Assembly (NCBI RefSeq): GCF_023065955.2 | Contig: NW_026622875.1 | Location: 11,200,501-11,264,500 of the forward strand | From: Ursus arctos | Lineage: Eukaryota; Chordata; Mammalia; Carnivora; Ursidae | Length of the DNA: 64,000 bases | Reading direction: 5' to 3' | Shown: one piece after another, positions 61,341 to 64,000 of the stretch | Numbering within the stretch: the first letter of the stretch is position 1 | Layout: each line of letters starts with the position of its first letter | The notes under the pieces: model-generated | Databases searched by the model: none | What the model saw: the letters and a program-made list of their open reading frames with translations, nothing else | Told to the model about the DNA's origin: nothing | Made by a program: the position numbers and the translations under genes

Positions 61341-61874
61341 ATAACAGTACTTAATCATCTATCTATAACCAAAAGCATGTATAACTTCTGAACTTTGAGT
61401 AGCACAGTTTTGAGGGTAAGACCTTAACTGGTGTAGCTAATCACAGTGCAGGTAGCTGACAACTTTTAATAGTATATTATTGCCTCGCACTTCTTAGAAC
61501 CTTCAATTATGCCTGCTGATAGCATCTACTTACTAGGAACTGGAAGTGACCCATAAGGTGCACACAGGGTTCTGTAACCTTATGTTTTACTGGGAAGGAG
61601 GCTTAAATCAATTGGATGGAAAAGGTCAATATCTTAGAAAGAACGAAGGCTTCCTCAAAAATCCAAGAAAGGCCAAATTGGAGCAGAATACTGCTTGAAT
61701 GTGATCATATTCCATTTCAAATATTGACAATATCTAAAATTCAAGAGCTGTAACTGCTCTAAAATTCTGTTTACAACGTTCAAGATCAAGTATTTGAGTT
61801 TATTAAACTAGTTTCTTCACCACAATTTGTGACTTATCCCAACTCTTGCCTATTATTAGGTGATATTTATAAGT
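60701..61874. other. Unclassified DNA with (GT)n
   Basis: Contains poly-T at 61232-61250 and (GT)n at 61301-61337. No gene recognised. Confidence 0.5.
61301..61337. repeat. (GT)n microsatellite
   Basis: About 18 uninterrupted GT units. Confidence 0.97.
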
Positions 61875-62040
61875 TCTTTTTTTTTTTAATTTTATTTATT
61901 AATTTGAGAGAGAGAGAGAGAAACACATAGATAACAAAAGAGAGCACGGGTCCGGAGGAGAGGGAGAAGGAAAGAGCCCGATGCAGGGCTCAATCCCAGG
62001 ACCCTGAGATGAGGACCTGAGCCAAAGGCAGATGCTTAAC
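61875..62040 (-). mobile_element. Older-type carnivore SINE, head missing
   Basis: 'ttttatttattaatttgagag' to 'ccaaaggcagatgcttaactt' matches SINE tail through body, but the head complement 'gccacccaggcgcccc' is absent. A 24-base T run follows at 62052-62075. Confidence 0.85.
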
Positions 62041-62075
62041 TTACTCCTTTCTTTTTTTTTTTTTTTTTTTTTTTT

Positions 62076-64000
62076 AATCCTCATTGGATATACCATTTCT
62101 CTTTCTACCCTTTTAGGTGAAACTAATTGTTCACAGGAAGGCACAACACCTAAAAATGGAATATCCTAAATGGTCATGCTTCTTGTCTTTCACTTTCAAG
62201 TTACAAAGGCATATGCCCAAATTATATACTAAAAAGACTTAACCACTATTTTTTTTTTGAATCATCTATCCTAGTGGTGGGGGGGGGAAGGACCTTGAAT
62301 CCCCATCCAAGCTAGTTTTATTTTTAAAGAGCCATTTTGCATTTTTGCCTACATTTAAGAATTGATGTTTTTAAAAATCATAAATAGGTTGATCTGGATA
62401 AAATAAATGTTGGAAAAATATTCAGAAAAATGGACAATAGTCTTACAGTAGTAATACTGGTGTTTGGAGGCTAAACGAAATGTTTTACATCAACTCAAGC
62501 CCTAAATAGCAGTGAATTCAATGACAATACATAGTGCTTCTTTAGACTTCCTTAGTTCTGATAAATCTTTCCTAAAATAGTGTCCCAAGAGAGAGGCATG
62601 TCCATCAGCCAACTGCTGTGCTATCAGTCCCCAGGACAGCAACTTGCCCTGCTGATAATTAGTAGTTTCTCTGAGCAGTCATTCTGCCTTGTAACATTAG
62701 CTCATTATTTCTCTTGAGATAAAACAGAGGACCGGACTCTCAGAAGCAGATGCTCGTGTGTCTGAAGTCCAATGCAGGGAAAATAAGAGACTCATCACTG
62801 TCCTTGATGATGCACTAAAGATCATGATATGGCCATCACTGCTTTTATTGTAAGGGTTTTCCCCATTTCTTAATGGTAGTCATTTCTGAAAGAAAAGAAT
62901 AAATACTGTACTTTTATCTAACCTCATGAGAAGCATTAAGTACTTGGGCACGTGGCAGCATTATTAAAACAAAATGGTTCTAATTGTATAGCAACCTGTA
63001 ATTACATGTTACACTTAGGCCAGGGCAGTTCCAGTGTGATTCATTATTTCACTAACGCTGCTGCTTTTCTTTTTTTCTTTTCCTTTTCCTTTTTTTTTTT
63101 TTTTTTTTTTAATATTGGCTGGGGAGATGGGGGGGAATGCCAGACAATTTTTCTTTGAAACAATTTAAATACACAAAAGACTGTTACAGCAAAAGCTTAA
63201 AGTGAGTTCTATTAATACTAGATTAGGCTAATCTAAGCAGAAGTATTTGTGCAGCATATATAATTATCATTACTGGCACTATAATAACAGCAGACATTCC
63301 CATTAGCAATCAAAATGTGATAAATACATACTTAATGTTGAAATATAATGTAAATATAGATGTATTAAATGTATTAAATGATTCGTCCCTCCAAAATTGT
63401 GTGCTGTAATAACTGGGTTATGTTGGAAGGGCAAAAATATTACACTTCCAGAAATAGCCCTCAAAGTTGGCTTTATACTTTAAAAATGCCCAGTGGCAGG
63501 GAATATAAGGGTTTGGTTGATAAGGGTTTGAGATATAATTCTGTCTTGGAGAATGAGAAGGGGGTGGAAGGGGATCAAGACTGTTGCCAGAGGGAGAAAA
63601 CATAAACTGTTTTCAATTACATAAAACTGAAGTGGGCATCTGACAGAGCTTAGCCTTGGAAAGCAATGTGATGGATGGAGAGCCCTATGGATACTAAAAA
63701 CTGCTGAATTCCTGCCTCTTCTCCCTTTGGGTTCAATGCACTCAATAGTACATTTGGGTCACATCTGCACTGACTATGGGAAATCTTATTGTGGTGTTAC
63801 CAGACTGCTGTTGTTGAAATTTCCTATACAAAAATTTGCCTGCAGGAACTGAGAAACTTATGCAGAAACTTCAATGACAGTTCATAGAGGTGGAAAACCA
63901 TTTTGAAACATTCTCATGTTTTTCCTCTTATGTCCTTTAATTCTTGCCTGTGTTCCAAATAAAGGAGCATTTCTATTCGATGAAACTCTAATTTGGGTAA
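62076..64000. other. Mostly unique DNA
   Basis: T runs near 62250 and 63091-63110 and a G run at 62279-62287. No transposon or exon recognised. Confidence 0.45.

Noticed and set aside
1..64000. CRISPR arrays, operons, ribosome binding sites, phage or plasmid functions
   Set aside because: The sequence is mammalian; no array of spaced direct repeats or dense coding exists. The only arrays are microsatellites and transposon tails.

Overview
The window is mammalian nuclear DNA and almost certainly from a carnivore. It holds about 17 tRNA-Lys-type carnivore SINEs (Can-SINE/SINEC). Their heads read 'ggggcgcctgggtggctcag' and their tails 'aaataaataaaatctt', in both orientations. Several copies share the internal block 'cccataacgccgggatcacg', which I associate with arctoid carnivores (bears, seals and relatives); that narrower placement is inference. 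The rest is AT-rich sequence with LINE-1, L2, MIR, MaLR/ERVL LTRs and old DNA transposons. Nothing suggests a bacterial, viral or plasmid origin, and no operon, CRISPR array, tRNA or rRNA is visible.

No complete protein-coding gene can be supported. The open frames of 60-159 codons are mostly chance frames or readings through SINEs and LINE-1. The best trace of a real gene is a possible 107-bp internal exon at 32336-32442 (+). It has a good acceptor, a strong GTGAG donor, an open frame, and a serine-rich peptide with a SUMO-type motif. A local CpG cluster at 7220-7660 carries an NRF1-like palindrome and a donor-like site, and could be a small promoter or first exon. The minus strand at 16483-17996 reads partly like a decayed coding sequence of unknown origin.

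Layout: 1-5850 is an old full-type LINE-1 (+), broken by stops and hosting three sets of SINEs. 5851-8770 is mostly unique, with the CpG cluster. 8780-10720 is an older LINE-1 (-) with a nested LINE-1 fragment and a SINE. 10.9-20 kb is mixed unique sequence with MIR, MaLR LTRs, the coding-like remnant and a SINE. 21.0-23.75 kb is LINE-1 (-) with a MaLR LTR inside. 24.2-25.5 kb is LINE-1 then L2. 26.2-27.9 kb is repeat-poor. 28.14-31.52 kb is a DNA transposon split by a LINE-1 that kept its 5' end but lost its middle. 31.5-37.5 kb is repeat-poor and contains the candidate exon. 37.5-46.1 kb is dense in old transposons, LTRs and one young LINE-1 tail. 46-64 kb is mostly unclassified sequence with L2, MIR and SINE copies.

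The window therefore reads as intergenic or intronic DNA whose visible history is layered retrotransposition. Many insertions are bounded by target-site duplications that I could read directly, which gives a relative order of events in several places. Repeat family names come from memory of consensus sequences, without a database search.
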